Positions 37,101 to 48,741 of a stretch of DNA of 64,000 bases are shown one piece after another. The notes beneath the pieces are model-generated. The model saw nothing but the letters and a program-made list of their open reading frames with translations. It had not been told where the DNA came from and did not search any database. The stretch covers positions 4,712,001 through 4,776,000 of the forward strand of contig OZ316896.1 in the NCBI GenBank assembly GCA_973895155.1, in the 5' to 3' direction. Source of the stretch: Marsupella aquatica. Its lineage: Eukaryota; Marchantiophyta. The position numbers were made by a program, and so were the translations under genes. Every line of letters begins with the position of its first letter. The first letter of the stretch is position 1.

Positions 37101-40100
37101 TTCTTCGCCACTCATCCAACGAAGTTCTGCCCAATTCGAGAACACATATTGGACAGCACAAAAGAGTGCACTGTTACATCTAGGATCACCGCACAGAAGA
37201 TCAAAATAGTCTCCAAAGAGAAATCAAAACAAGATTTCTGTAGAAATTATGTGTGAAGTTAAACACATGCTGAGTGGTACCTTGAAAGATGGCTGCCTTG
37301 TCTTGAGCCTTTTCCTTCTTTGTTTCAATTGCCCTTTGGGTAATTCTAAGAAAGAATGAATCAGGTACGCCCAGAAGACTTGATAGAAGTATCAAGTCAC
37401 GTGAAAGCTTTCCCAAATGAGGACTCTTGCTGTACATACAACAAACCAGAGTGACTCTTTCTTCAATTACTAGAGGTGATTCCGAAAATGATTGCTTACA
37501 AGGTTTTATTTCAACAACATCCGCGTAATCTTCGAATTCGTGCGTAACAATGACATCTTAAGAGAAACTTTGAATTAACACCGAAAAGAGACATCCTAAA
37601 AAGAACTGAGAATCATCTTTGGGGAGTATCACGATGTCACTTTTCCATAGAGGTGTAACTAGCTTGCGACAAAAATGTCTAATTGTTGAGCAAGCCCAGT
37701 TCGGAGATTAATGAAGATCGAATCTAGAGAGTACAAATTCTAGGTTTTTTAATTGACCACTGATAAGAAATTGGAGAGAAACGAGCAGATTACATCTGCT
37801 TCTGACATACGCTCTTTGTGGTTTCGCTACAGAGGATCCATAAAACAAGCAGGACATGAGACATCACACATGAACGGAGACAAACGTGACTATAGCAGAC
37901 AACTTGTCCGCACGAAATTTAAACCGACCTGGTGTTACAGAGTTCGAACGAGTCCACTTGTGGTAACTCAGTGGTTTTCTCATCTCGCCTGACTTTCACC
38001 ATTGATTCTCGACAGACTATTGTCTTCGGTGGCAACTGCACATCCGTTGCAAATACTTTTCGCTTGGTCTATATAGGATTGGTTATTTGAGGTGAGCCCA
38101 AGCTCTGGGTGATGCAAACTTGAGACAAAGAAAGTCCTTTCTAGACCTTCATCGATGCATTTTCGACGCTGCCATGGATGCAAATAATTTTACTTACCGT
38201 AGATTGCTAATTTTCACAGAACATTCAATTGCCTGAAACACAGAAATGTATTAAGGTTTGTAATTATCAGTGAACAACGAGAGCATGAAGACTCGGTAGC
38301 TAGAATTTGGAGAATCAAAATGACATCACTGTCCTCATCCTCAAACATTTCCTTGTCTCAAGGTGGGGATGTGCATCATCCAATGGCACAGGCATACCCT
38401 GTAGTCTATTCCGAGAGTCCCTTTGATCGCACATCCATTTCTGAAGATCCTTATCTGCAACAGCGCAGGGCTTGCCTGCTTTGCAAGACTACGGCACAGT
38501 CACTAAAATGCTTTCAATCCAAGTGACATCAAAAATACACAGACTAGGTCGCGACAACAGGCCATGAATTCAGCGATCCATACAAGCCATATGTGTGATT
38601 CTGAAAACCGCGTCTTGTTCATACAAACCAGGTAAGTCTTCATTGTTCATAAGAAGCTCTTAAAAGTATCAATTTGAGAGTTGCCAGCTATGGTGTAGGT
38701 TTTAACGGTATGAAGGGGTTGTTGAAGTAACTATGAAAGCTAAACGAGGTCGTGAAAGGTAAATGGTCCTGCATTCTGTACCTCGTTTCTATTATATCCA
38801 ATAATCTGGACACCTCTGGTGACATTCACAGGGATTTGCTCTGCAAGATCTGAAGATATGAAACCAGTCCCATCTGTACAAATCATATCAAGGTCGCAAC
38901 CTCTGGCATCCTATGAACAAGGAGAACACTCACTTGTGAGAGAAAGTTAGAGCCGGAAAGACACCATACGAGATAGGTCAAACAAGGTTCCTACAGAAAT
39001 CTAACAAAGCATGCAACACCACAGTAAAACAGCTCAAGTATACAGAATGGAGGGTCGCACAACGTTTAAAACCTTGCAATGAAGATCTTTGTCTATCTGG
39101 AGTTCAAAGTCAACATCGACCTTCACAGTCCTTGATAGTGCTAGGAGCAACCTGTGCAGCCACCAGAAAATCTGAATTGAATCTAAGATCAGAGATAGGT
39201 TCGTGTGATTGAATTCAGTAGCGTTAAGGATTACAGAATTTCTAACACGGACCTAGAAAGATACTTCGCTATAGATTCTGTAGTATGAATGTCCATGATG
39301 TGTCGCCGGCAATCGGCAATGGTCCTGAAAGGCTTGAAAGTGGGATCAAGTAAATCTGTCGCAGCAACTGATGCAGTGCAGACGAAGTAGCATCGAACAG
39401 GTGCAGAAGATTCTACATCTGATTTTACAAAATGGACAGCACATCATCGTCAATGAGTCAGTTGCCCAGCAGCGAACGTTTCAGCAACTGAGGAGTAATA
39501 TGTGATGCTATAGACGACTGGCCTTTCTTGCAAAGGAAATTGTACTAATTAACACATCTTTACCTTTGGACTTGGTCCTTTTCTTGTCAGTTTCTTTATG
39601 TACTGTATTAGTGTATGCACACACAAAGCCAGACCAAGTACGTCAGCTGAGGAGGTCAAAGACCTTTGTAAAATTTGCTTCCACTAGGAAAAGTCTTGGT
39701 CACACTTCCAGACAGGTGTAACGTTAAGGTCACAAGATTTCAAATATAGGTACATCGTCCAGAAAATCTTTTTGCTTTGATACCAACAGCCTGGTGACCT
39801 GTAAAGTAACAAATCAAGGTGCGAAAGGATGCATAAACTATCATGATTGACATTTAGAAAAACCCAGGTTTGGCGAATGAGAATTGCTCATACCCCAGTA
39901 ATGATATTTCCGAAGACCTACGTATATACCATGCTCAGCAAGCTTGCGGTAGATGTTATGAAATGAACCAGAGGCATCAGCGAAGCTAACACTCAAAACC
40001 TTGTCGGGACCATAAGTTTTCTGCAGCAACGTGTACGGTTGCTGCTGGGAAGAAACCTGTTGATCATACATCTTAGTCCTGCAATACTTTATTTTACAAT

Positions 40101-41784
40101 TTTAAGCAGATTGGAACGTATCCTACAGTACGATGTGAATATATTACAATGCAGGAAATGAAGTTCTTCGGACGCTTCCCTGACTCTTGGATTTTTGCAG
40201 GTAGTAAACACGTACGTTTTTTACCTCTAAGCACCAGCAACCAGGTTAGTGAATGATCTACCTGGAAAGTCAGGTGCCCTGTATAATCCACAAAGCACTC
40301 GTATGAATATCGTTTCTCCGTATCAACCGCCTGCAACGTATTTCCAAACGCTCCTCTAATTAGCAAAGTGCTAGCAAGAAACGCGGAAAGCAGAAAGCAC
40401 CTAGCAGGCATTTCAAGGGTGCAAAAAATATGTGAAACACCGTTCGCCAGCAGCAATCTGTTTGCTCTGATGCACGTCTATGAGAACAAATCATTTGCAG
40501 TGCTTCTGAAAGGCTAAAGCCCAATTACGATCTCGAATTTGGAAATGGCTGAGTTTCACAGAAAAGCGGTGCCCGAGATCGGTTTCATCGTTAGGTTGGG
40601 GCAGTCCACCAGGAGATGAGTGTATATTAAAGGCTTCCAACAAAATTGTCCATGATTAGGTGGTGGTGAGGTAACCGCTGTGCTTTCCAGATTTTCGTCT
40701 GAGTATCAAAGTCTACCTGAAACTTCTCCCTCGAAGGGGCCTTCAACTCTACACCGGATTCGGGTACTTTCTCCCCGACCAGTTCTCTCAAGTACTCGTT
40801 GACATCGTGTGCAGGAACCTCTCCGACGCGAGATATGTCCTCTTCCGTGAATGCGTCCTCCAACGACCCTCTGCAAAATCAGTATTGGATTGACAGCTCG
40901 AACAGCTGAGCTTAACAATAATATGTGGATTCTCAAACAGGTTATACGACGTGAGTGCATGGACCATTTTGTCCAACGTTATCTAAAATCACATAGCTTG
41001 TCGTCGGACAAAAAAGAGAAAGAATTGGAGGAAAATCGGAGCTAGGTTAGGTACAAAACCAGAAGTGAAAACACAGAACAAAGAAATGGATATTGAGAAG
41101 GAAAAAGGTATTCAACGCAAAGGCTACTTATCAATAGTTGTTCCTCTCCTCCCAACGACTTTAGTTAGTGCTGAAAGGGGAAACACACTCTTAAATGCAT
41201 TCCAAGGGTCCTGCCCTTGATCGAGGTCAAACGCCACATTTGGTGGTCACTTTCATTGAATTCTTGGCTGTTGTGGATTCAGACAGAAGATAATCGAAGT
41301 TACCAATACATTTAGGAAGGTTCGCCACAGCCAGGACAGCCTTCTGGGGTTTTTATTTGATTAGTGTCGACATATGACGAAAGTGGCGTAAATCTATACT
41401 CCTGAAAAGCCCTGCTCAAAAGGAATGTCCGTTCTGAAGTCCACATACTCACTCTTCTGAAATCATAGTCATCTAATGTCAAGTTCATCCGAAAACATTT
41501 CTACGGAAGGTTTGATGCACTCACTTCTTAATCGTTGCCAGGAGAGGGAAAGTATGCGTTGCAAAGTCTAGCGATCCTGTGGCGTCCAGCTGTTTTGAGC
41601 GTTGAGGCCAAGGAATGGATGAAGCTTCCAAGTGCTCGATATTATTAGATTGAGACGGAGAAGTCTCTGGCTGAGTTTCCCCACTGGATACCGATTGTGG
41701 CTCAGTTTTGCCACTGGATTTCGATTGTGGATCTGAAAAGCAACACAGCTTGCCAAACTGCTTGCGTATCCCCTGAAAACCCAT
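34166..41784 (-). CDS. RNA-dependent RNA polymerase, RDR3-like (17-exon model)
   Basis: Exons on the minus strand: 41525-41784, 40717-40870, 40262-40330, 39894-40071, 39253-39418, 39073-39151, 38782-38910, 38398-38454, 38198-38232, 37281-37429, 36904-37126, 36266-36503, 36010-36140, 35487-35649, 35042-35200, 34602-34766, 34166-34519. All joins keep phase and give 902 residues, close to the family's length. Landmarks in order: [106 protein letters not shown], the catalytic [11 protein letters not shown] (DLDGD about residues 566-570, codons 36293-36307), [12 protein letters not shown] and [10 protein letters not shown]. RDRs copy single-stranded RNA into double-stranded RNA for small-RNA silencing. 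Overall similarity is to the RDR3/4/5 group. The start at 41784 and exon 1 are uncertain: another possible 5' exon lies at 41800-41900. The 34766 acceptor is pyrimidine-poor. Confidence 0.85.
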
Positions 41785-43080
41785 CCTCCAATCCGAGTGG
41801 GGTTATCGATGCCGATCTTCTTCAGTGAGCTCGGAATGGTATCTTTCATGAATAACTTCAAATTCTCTGCTTCAAACGGCCCAATTAAATCCCCTTCCAC
41901 GACTCCAACAGTCGGTCCTCCGCTTCAAAGGCTGGCTACAGGCCATCAACCTTGAGCTTCATAAGCAGAGATCACGAGGCATGGAAAGGAATCCTTGACC
42001 CCTCTCCTCGTAATGACATGAAAAGCAGAAACGCACGCCAGCGTTTCTAGCAAACTGTGCTCGGTTCCTCTCCATTCTACTGGTAGTTGGTATCAAGAAC
42101 AAGGTTTCGAAATGTCTAAGTGGATGCAACAATTCGTCCGTGAGTCTCCGTTTCCACACGTTCTTCATTGAAAAGACAGACGAAGTGCCGTCCTTGATTT
42201 CATCTCTTCATAAAATGTATACTCATTTTCCAAGCGTTCGTCCTAGCCCGTTGAACTGGAAAATCAATTCAGTTCAACCCCAACTTCCATGTTTCGAAGA
42301 GTACCTGGAATTGCATTTGGCAACACATCCACAAGAATGCACAGAGAAATGGCAGACCGCAAATTTCAAAAGGATCGAAAGTGGGGCAGGACGAAAACAG
42401 TCCCCAACAGGGTCAATCCAATTCGCTTCACTAATTTGCTCCCGCCTGGAAGCCAATTCTGAGATCCCTTACCTACTGCCCCCTCAGCAAGCTATCCAAT
42501 TTGCTGCTCAACATCTTCATATTTAAAATCAGCTCAATTCGGTCCAGCTATCCAAATCGTTTGTCTCTCAGTCATAGCGGCCATCTGCAGTACTACTGTG
42601 CTACAAGACATTCCTTCGATACATGATTCTCACCCGAACTCATCACATTCTCTCGACGTCTTTCAGGAGACCCATCACCCAGATTTCCACGCTCGGCTTG
42701 ATAAAGCAACAGAACTGTCAACCAGTGTGGCCTGAATGCCAAACGAGACCCATAACCTCCATCCGTGCAACATCATGAAGGCCACAGCGTGATCATCTGA
42801 GATTCTCAGTACTACAGAAGTACAGAGTCTACCTCTGCAACATCATGAAGGCCACAGCGTGATTACAGAAGTACAGAGTCTACCTCTGCAACATCATGAA
42901 GGCCACAGCATGATTACAGAAGTACAGAGTCTACCTCTGCAACATCATGAAGGCAACAGCGTGATCATCTGAGATTCTGAGTACTACAGAAGTACAGAGT
43001 ATACCTCGAGGCATTGTGCCTCTGCCCCAAGTCCAGAACGGGATGATATTCCAACAGCCACCGTTCTCAGCTGACTTGAG
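41785..43080. other. Upstream region of the RDR gene
   Basis: Minus-strand 41800-41900 is open (GPFEAENLKLFMKDTIPSS) and may be an extra 5' exon of the RDR gene, but no donor in matching phase was found. A 128-codon plus-strand frame at 42140-42526 has no recognised domain. A tandem array lies at 42765-43007. Confidence 0.4.
42765..43007. repeat. Four-copy tandem array, 57- and 75-bp forms
   Basis: GCAACATCATGAAGGCCACA occurs four times, spaced by about 57 or 75 bp. The longer units contain an extra TCATCTGAGATTCT segment. The units share ACAGAAGTACAGAGTCTACC. This is not a CRISPR-like array: the intervals are themselves repeats. Confidence 0.9.
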
Positions 43081-44730
43081 GTCAACTGTAGAGGTACATC
43101 GTTCAACAGGGGACGAGATTAGAATTCAAAGAGACCAGTCCCTGGAACAGCATTAACTGTACCTCGGGACTCCCCCAAAGCCTCCCGGAAAGAGATCCCT
43201 GAGTTTTCCCCTGTTTGCAACCCTCAGTTTTCAGGCCATGACCACAATCGCTGCCCCTGGCTCCCTCTCAATTAGAGACTTAGTTTCATTCAACTTTCTT
43301 ATCCACACTTGTGTAGTGCCTTTTTCCCTTACATCTCTTTGTGGGAGTGTTAGTTTAAGTTTCTTGGACTCCCTGGAGACAATCTTTTGACAGTAGCTGA
43401 CATTTTATTTAAATTTCTTGGACTAGATGGAGGGTTCTCAGGTATTGTCCAGGTTTTGAAAACAAAACAAAATTGACAGTAGCTGACATTATTTAAATTT
43501 CTTGGACTCCATGGAGGGTTCCCGGGTATTGTCCCAGTTTTGAAAGGAAAAAAACTTGAACTCCATGGAGGCAATCATTTGACAGTAGCTGACATATTTT
43601 GACCCGCTTTGCAAAGTCAGGCCCCAGTCTAGTTTTAGTCATTGATTTATGAGGGGTTGATTACTAAGTGGAAAACCACCTGAGCTCAAACTCTTGCTAC
43701 TAAATTCTTCCTCAGTTCATTGTTGTATTCCATGCCTTCCAGACAGCCCCTTTAAGTTAATGTATTGAGAAGATTTCAAATTTTACAAGAGGGAATTGCT
43801 GAGCGTAGATGTTTTGTTTTCAAAACACTAAAGTTACAAAGTTAGGCACAATTATGAGCTAGGCATGAATGCATTGGTTACCCATCTGGAAGGCGTGGAA
43901 TACAATGATGAACTGAGGAAGAATTTAGTGGCAAGAGTTTGAGCTCAGGTGATTTTCCACTGAATAATCAACCACTCATAATTCAATGACTAAAACTAGA
44001 CTGGGTCCGGACTTTGCAAAACGGGTCAAAATATGTCAGCTATTGTCAAACGATTGCCTCCATGGAGTTCAAGTTTTTTGGTTTTTTTCAAATCCGGGAC
44101 AATACCTGAGAACCCTCCATGGAGTCCAAGAAATTTAAATAAAATGTCAGCTACTGTCGATTTTATTTTTTCTCAAAACTGAGACAATACCCAAGAACCC
44201 TCCATGGAGTCCAAGACATTTAAATAAAATGTCAGCTACTGTCGATTTTATTTTTTCTCAAAACTGAGACAATACCCAAGAACCCTCCATGGAATCCAAG
44301 AAATTTAAATAAAATGTCAGCTACTATCAAAAGATTGCCTCCATGGAGTCCAAGAAATTTAAACTAACACTCACACAAAGAGATGCAAGGGAAAAAGGCA
44401 CTACACAAGTGGGAATAAGAAAGTTAAATGAAGTTAAGTCTCAAATTGAGAGGGAGCCAGGGGCAGCGAATGTGATCATGGCCTGAAAACTAAAGGGATG
44501 GGTACAAAAAGGGGGAAACTCAGGGTGCTCCTTCCGGTAGGCTGTGGGAGAGTCCCGAGGTACAGTTAATGCTGTTCCAGGGACTCGTCTCTTTGAATAG
44601 ATTAGAATGCATCTTTCCAATCCGGGAATCACGCAAGCAAGAAAGACAGGATGTCGCCAAATGAAGTGATGACCAATGATTGAGCAGACAGTCCCCTGTT
44701 AGCTTTGAAATGTATCTCCATGTCAACTAC
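43081..44730. repeat. Giant inverted repeat (arms about 660 and 850 bp, 141-bp loop)
   Basis: The left arm 43081-43743 is matched in reverse complement by the right arm 43885-44730, with a spacer at 43744-43884. Matching blocks, outside to inside, include CAGGGGAC, AGAGAC.AGTCCCTGGAACAG, GGCCATGA, TGCCCCTGGCTCCCTCTCAA, ACACTTGTGTAGTGCC, TTTCTTGGACTCC.TGGAG and CCTTCCAGA. Both arms contain an internal unit of about 86 bp (ACAGTAGCTGACAT..AATTTCTTGGACTCCATGGA), two copies in the left arm and three in the right. The right arm also has about 85 extra bp. Such a transcript would fold into a very long hairpin. It may be a foldback transposon; no target-site duplication was identified. Confidence 0.85.
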
Positions 44731-44739
44731 ATTCTACAG

Positions 44740-45185
44740 TCTATTGTGGATAAGTGCATAGTGCATAAGTGCACTCTGTGGGTAACTGCAGGTCGGTCAA
44801 GTAGTTCCCTAATATTATAGCATTTTTCTTTGTAAATGCACAAAAAAATGCACCCATTGTAAGTGCAGGTCCACCTAACAAAACTACAAATACAGAAGTG
44901 CATTTCCTTCTATAAGAGTGCGCATGCATCAATTAATTAGTGCAACCCATATGCTAGAAGCATTTATTGATAAGTGCAGTGGACAACTCAACCTGGTAGT
45001 AGTTTCATGCTGTTATCTGCATTATGAGGATTCAGGAGTCAGACCCATATGACCTGACAAGACACTTGCAGCAGTGCATAACTGATTTCACATGCACTTA
45101 TCGCATGGAAAGTGCAACATGCACATATGGAGAAGTGCATAAATGACACCCATGCACTTATGACATAGTGTGGATAAGTGAAGGA
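44740..45185. repeat. Cluster of AAGTGCA / TGCACTT motifs
   Basis: About ten copies of AAGTGCA in either orientation occur within 450 bp, often as ATAAGTGCA or TGCACTTAT. The same motif recurs near 46025-46070, 58490-58870 and 59640-59780. No gene lies here. Confidence 0.7.
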
Positions 45186-45294
45186 CTGGGGTGTCTTCCC
45201 GGGAGCCTGCACTTAGACACAGAAGATTGTAAAATAGTAGAGTGTGCAGAGAGGATCAGTGGAGGCTGGTCATGTACAGCCTTTTTAAGTGGCA

Positions 45295-45546
45295 AAAATT
45301 AGTTAGATTCCACCTCAGTGAAAAGTCCTTCTTTTTTGGTGGCCTTGAAACCAAAAGGAGACCCATCCAACCCAGCATATAGCATCTACTCTGGAGCATG
45401 CGTTTCGTTAGGGTAGCCACAAGTTAAATTCCACCTCACAAAAAAGTCTTCAAGTCACTTTTTTTTATTCTTTGAAACCAAATTAAAGCAGAACCATCCA
45501 ACAAAGGATACACCATCTACTCCGGAGCATGCCTCTCTCTAGGGTA
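45295..45546. repeat. Tandem duplication of about 125 bp
   Basis: The unit runs from AGATTCCACCTCA through GAAACCA, CATCCAAC, ATCTACTC.GGAGCATGC to AGGGTAGCCACAAG, present twice with many differences. Confidence 0.8.
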
Positions 45547-45601
45547 GCCACAAGGGGTCATATCCAGGGATCCTACAGGGACCCACACCAAGAGGGAGAC
45601 A

Positions 45602-45746
45602 GGGTTGAACCAGAGCCCCAAAGGGGACCAGCCTGGGGCTGGTATTTTCACCACTACACCCCACCCACACATACATACCCTTTCGTGTGGAGGGAAGGAT
45701 TGAACCTGGGACCTCACGGTTCTAGACTAATCCAAACAACTGACCA
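45602..45746 (-). mobile_element. Probable dimeric tRNA-derived SINE
   Basis: On the minus strand, TTGGTCAGTTGTTTGG (near 45733-45747) resembles a tRNA D-arm/A box. About 30 bp later GGTTCAATCC (45697-45706) resembles a B box. A second pair follows: GGTGTAGTGGTGAAAATACC (near 45640-45660) and GGTTCAACCC (near 45602-45611). The spacing matches polymerase III internal promoters. Neither unit folds as a complete tRNA by eye. A lone A-box-like TTGGCTCAATGGTTTGCC at about 46343-46360 (minus) may belong to a related relic. Confidence 0.4.
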
Positions 45747-46680
45747 AGTCTTTGTCACTGTTGACTATTTTTTGTTTTTCATTAGCCAGTTTCCCGACTA
45801 GTCACAAACCCACAATCCGCCAATTAATGTCACAACGAGGGAGATCTAAGGGTCACAAATGAATCTAAGAAGACTAATAAGGAATCATCTTAGCATCTTC
45901 TTGTTTGCATAAGGTAACAGTAGCCACCCTGGCAACCAAAAAAAAACCTTTCAAATGGAGCTTGTTGTGTAGTCCCCTTACAGTACATATTTTTTCTCTT
46001 TCTGTACCAAAAAATGCAATTTTGTAAGTGCATCCTGACCCTCACTATGCAACTAACAGATAAGTGCAATTCAGTCAAGGTTTCATTCAGTCTTTAAGTG
46101 TACACATGCATTTATCACTTACTCATGATAGTATACATTTTACTTTCACTACTAAGAGCTTGCAACAATTACACAGGGTACTTAAATGCGGGCTTCCATG
46201 CATCTTATCCAGTTTGTGAGGGGCTGTATGAGGGTTTATGGTGGTACCCGGACTTTAGGGTGTCAGACGAGACAGCAGGTTCACAGTGACATCACAATTC
46301 CAGATTGTGATGCCAAACCTTAAACTCCAAGTGCTCTAGAAGGCAAACCATTGAGCCAACCCCAAACTCCGGGTAATGCCAACACTCAAACTTTGAGGTC
46401 TTAAATGTACATGTCTGTGAATTGTCTCATTTCCCAGTGGTCGTTTTAGTGGGCATCTTTTCACCCAAAAGTTGTGCTCGTCACTAATACAAAAAAAACT
46501 ACTTGTGAGATTTGGGGTTTTAAAATTGCCACGTCTTGTCTTGTTTAGAACCCTGGTTGCCTGGATCTGACTGTCATTCTTGAAATGCAGAATAACTACA
46601 AGCATAGATTACATGGGTCTGAGAAGACTACCAGTAAAATACCTTGATCAAAACCCTTCCCCAAGTCTCCTCAAATGGGG
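45747..46680. other. Spacer
   Basis: No gene was recognised. It contains a few more AAGTGCA motifs and the lone tRNA-like A box near 46343-46360. Confidence 0.45.
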
Positions 46681-47010
46681 GAGAACACCACTCACATAGA
46701 GCAAAAAACATGACAATCAATCACAAAACAGTGAACAAGGCCCTGCCAACACTTTCTGTCGAATCGAGTCTGTCAAATCGAGTCTATCAAATCCAGGATA
46801 TGACAAATACTAACTGAACCGATCCATTCAAAATTGCCAGTCTGATCGCTAAAAGTAACAATGGAGTCGTAAGGTGAAAGGGAATCGTGCCAAAGTCACC
46901 GAAAAACGCATCGGATATCTTCCTCACGTGCAGACTTCACAACCAGCTCGCTTCGTAATTGTCTCAGCTGCCTGAAGCAGTCATGTCCTAATCATGGTTT
47001 CTGACGTCAT

Positions 47011-47115
47011 CTTGACTCCCTCAAATTGCACTTTGCGCCGGGTTTGCTTCTTGTGTAAAATTTGATATAATAAGACCACATTCCTGGCACTGTACGACAT
47101 CGCGAGGCCTTAAGA
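47011..47115 (-). pseudogene. RPB12 (RNA polymerase shared subunit) relic, copy 1
   Basis: On the minus strand this corresponds to the better preserved relic at 52571-52666. CQECG and the codons for a TRR..VQFEG tail are still visible, but in different frames, and the LKPGDV block is damaged. It is a dead fragment carried inside the duplicated segment. Confidence 0.5.
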
Positions 47116-48064
47116 ATGATTCTGGTGTCTACTCTGCAATCTCAAAAAACGTAAGAGACCAGTTCTGGAGGCCGACCTTATCTCGTCTACGACCTCAGAC
47201 CGAGTGACAAATTAAACGCTTCTGTCAAGGGATTGCTTCCGGAATTGCAAAGGGTCTCAGGAAGTGAAGTGTCTCAGGAGCTAATCCAGCACATCCGCAT
47301 AAGAAACCTGTCCAGTCCACTCACGTCCAGAAATCCCTTCGGCGGTTCGTGCGAAAAATGGATCCAGATTAGAAGTGCGTCCTGGAGTAGTAGATCGAGG
47401 ACATTACAGCATGCCAAGAGACCCAAGAACTAAATCTCATGGTTTGATCCATACTTGGTTGTGACTTTTCGTGGAGTGTGCCGAGCTGAACGGGAGCTGA
47501 GGTACCGATAAATGACTGACAGGTAACTGATGTAATTCCAAGAGCTAAGAAAAAATACAATGGTTTGGCCTAGTCAATGAAACCTCATTATGACTTTTGG
47601 TGGAATCTAATTCAGTAATTTAAACCGGATCGAGCTGGGCTGCCAAAAGCTTACTGACTGACAACTGTGCCACAGCTAGGAAGACTTGAAAAACACTTAG
47701 TACAATGTTCCAATCTGTAGTAGAGTGCATATCTCACTGTCTGATGATAAACACAAATACGTCACGACCAACAAATTGTAACAAACACATCCTAGGTGGC
47801 AAATTGTGTTGTTGAAAGAGAGAGGACTGTCGTTCAAGAAAACATCTGAACCACTCTGACTTTCTGATGTGTGAAAGATGACCTTCATATGCAGGGCTCG
47901 TAAAATTTCCATATATGAGCCTTTCAGATCAACTTAGTACCTTCAGGAAGTTGGCACAAGATGGGTGTTAGCCATCAGTACGTGATGAAAGTTGACGGAT
48001 GACACGAGCTGCAGAGAACGATATTGCTGAGTGACTGAACAATGACTCAAAATCCACCCGAATG

Positions 48065-48073
48065 TATATTTAA
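48065..48073 (+). promoter_or_regulatory. TATA-like box of H4 variant copy 1
   Basis: TATATTTAA lies about 245 bp before the H4 start codon. In the duplicated copy the same place (about 53629-53637) reads TCCATTTAA, so the box is lost or altered there. Confidence 0.45.
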
Positions 48074-48315
48074 GGCTTGAGTGAGAGGTTAGCCTCACAG
48101 TTGTTCAGGTAATTCAGTGAATCGTTAGCGGCAATTGCGCATGTTCTTTTCTGCCTGGCTTTTACTTGAACGTTTATTAGCATTACCTGTTGCTACAAGG
48201 TACATCTTGCTGGAGTCTCTAGTTGAAGATAGTCTACATCTCTCACTTTACTCCCATCTGCTGGGCGAGAGGTGATTTTTTTCCGAGACAATCACTAATG
48301 GAAAATACAGCAGCA

Positions 48316-48627
48316 ATGGCTGGAGCTGGAAAGGGTGCTAAGGGCCTCGGGAAAGGGGGTGCCAAGCGACACAGCAAGGTGCACCGTGACAACATCCAGG
48401 GCATAACAAAGTCGGCGATCCGCCGTCTCGCTCGAAGAGGTGGAGTGAAGCGTATCAGCGGTCTGGTTTACGAAGAGACTCGCAGTGTCCTGAAATTATT
48501 TCTTGTAAATATTGTAGGAGACGCCGTCATCTATACCGATCATGCCAACCGGAAGACAGTGACCGCCATGGACGTGGTATATGCCCTCAAAAGACAAGGG
48601 AAGGCACTATACGGATTTGGCGGCTAG
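48316..48627 (+). CDS. Divergent histone H4 variant, copy 1
   Basis: An intact 103-codon intronless frame. H4 pairs with H3 in the nucleosome core. Length and most of the fold are kept ([41 protein letters not shown]). Counted without the initiator Met, it differs from the usual plant H4 at 18 positions: 1A, 3A, 7A, 19S, 22H, 32S, 50V, 56S, 60L, 63V, 65I, 66V, 67G, 71I, 74D, 77N, 95K and 96A. Tail lysines 5, 8, 12, 16 and 20 remain, but Arg3 and Arg19 are gone. An in-frame ATG at 48298 exists only in this copy. The start is placed at 48316 because that ATG is shared with copy 2 and gives the standard H4 N-terminus. Confidence 0.85.
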   Translation: MAGAGKGAKGLGKGGAKRHSKVHRDNIQGITKSAIRRLARRGGVKRISGLVYEETRSVLKLFLVNIVGDAVIYTDHANRKTVTAMDVVYALKRQGKALYGFGG

Positions 48628-48741
48628 TCTGAGGAAGAAATGGTCTCTCATCCTGAATAAATATTATTTCTGAAGGACTCTCCTTTCGATATTGAGTTTG
48701 ACACAAATGGAATGTTTCTGTTGGTCCATCCTCGTTTGCTG

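Larger units (their letters stand above)
46681..48627. repeat. Segmental duplication, copy 1
   Basis: This 1.95-kb segment aligns in the same orientation with 52251-54194, from GAGAACACCACTCACA to the end of the H4 coding region, with scattered substitutions and small indels. Similarity stops abruptly after the H4 stop codon and before 46681. The two copies lie about 5.6 kb apart. Confidence 0.9.

Noticed and set aside
39760-39798. Extra RDR exon after a TTTACAG acceptor
   Set aside because: No donor gave the needed phase. Joining 39894 directly to 39418 keeps phase and gives a continuous, family-like sequence.
42140-42526. 128-codon plus-strand frame upstream of the RDR gene
   Set aside because: No recognisable domain. 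It overlaps the likely 5' region of the minus-strand RDR gene.
42765-43007. CRISPR-like array
   Set aside because: The intervals between repeated blocks are themselves repeats. It is an ordinary tandem array in a eukaryotic genome.
48223-48315. Upstream in-frame ATGs extending H4 copy 1
   Set aside because: The extension is absent from copy 2 and from H4 in general. The shared ATG at 48316 gives the standard N-terminus.
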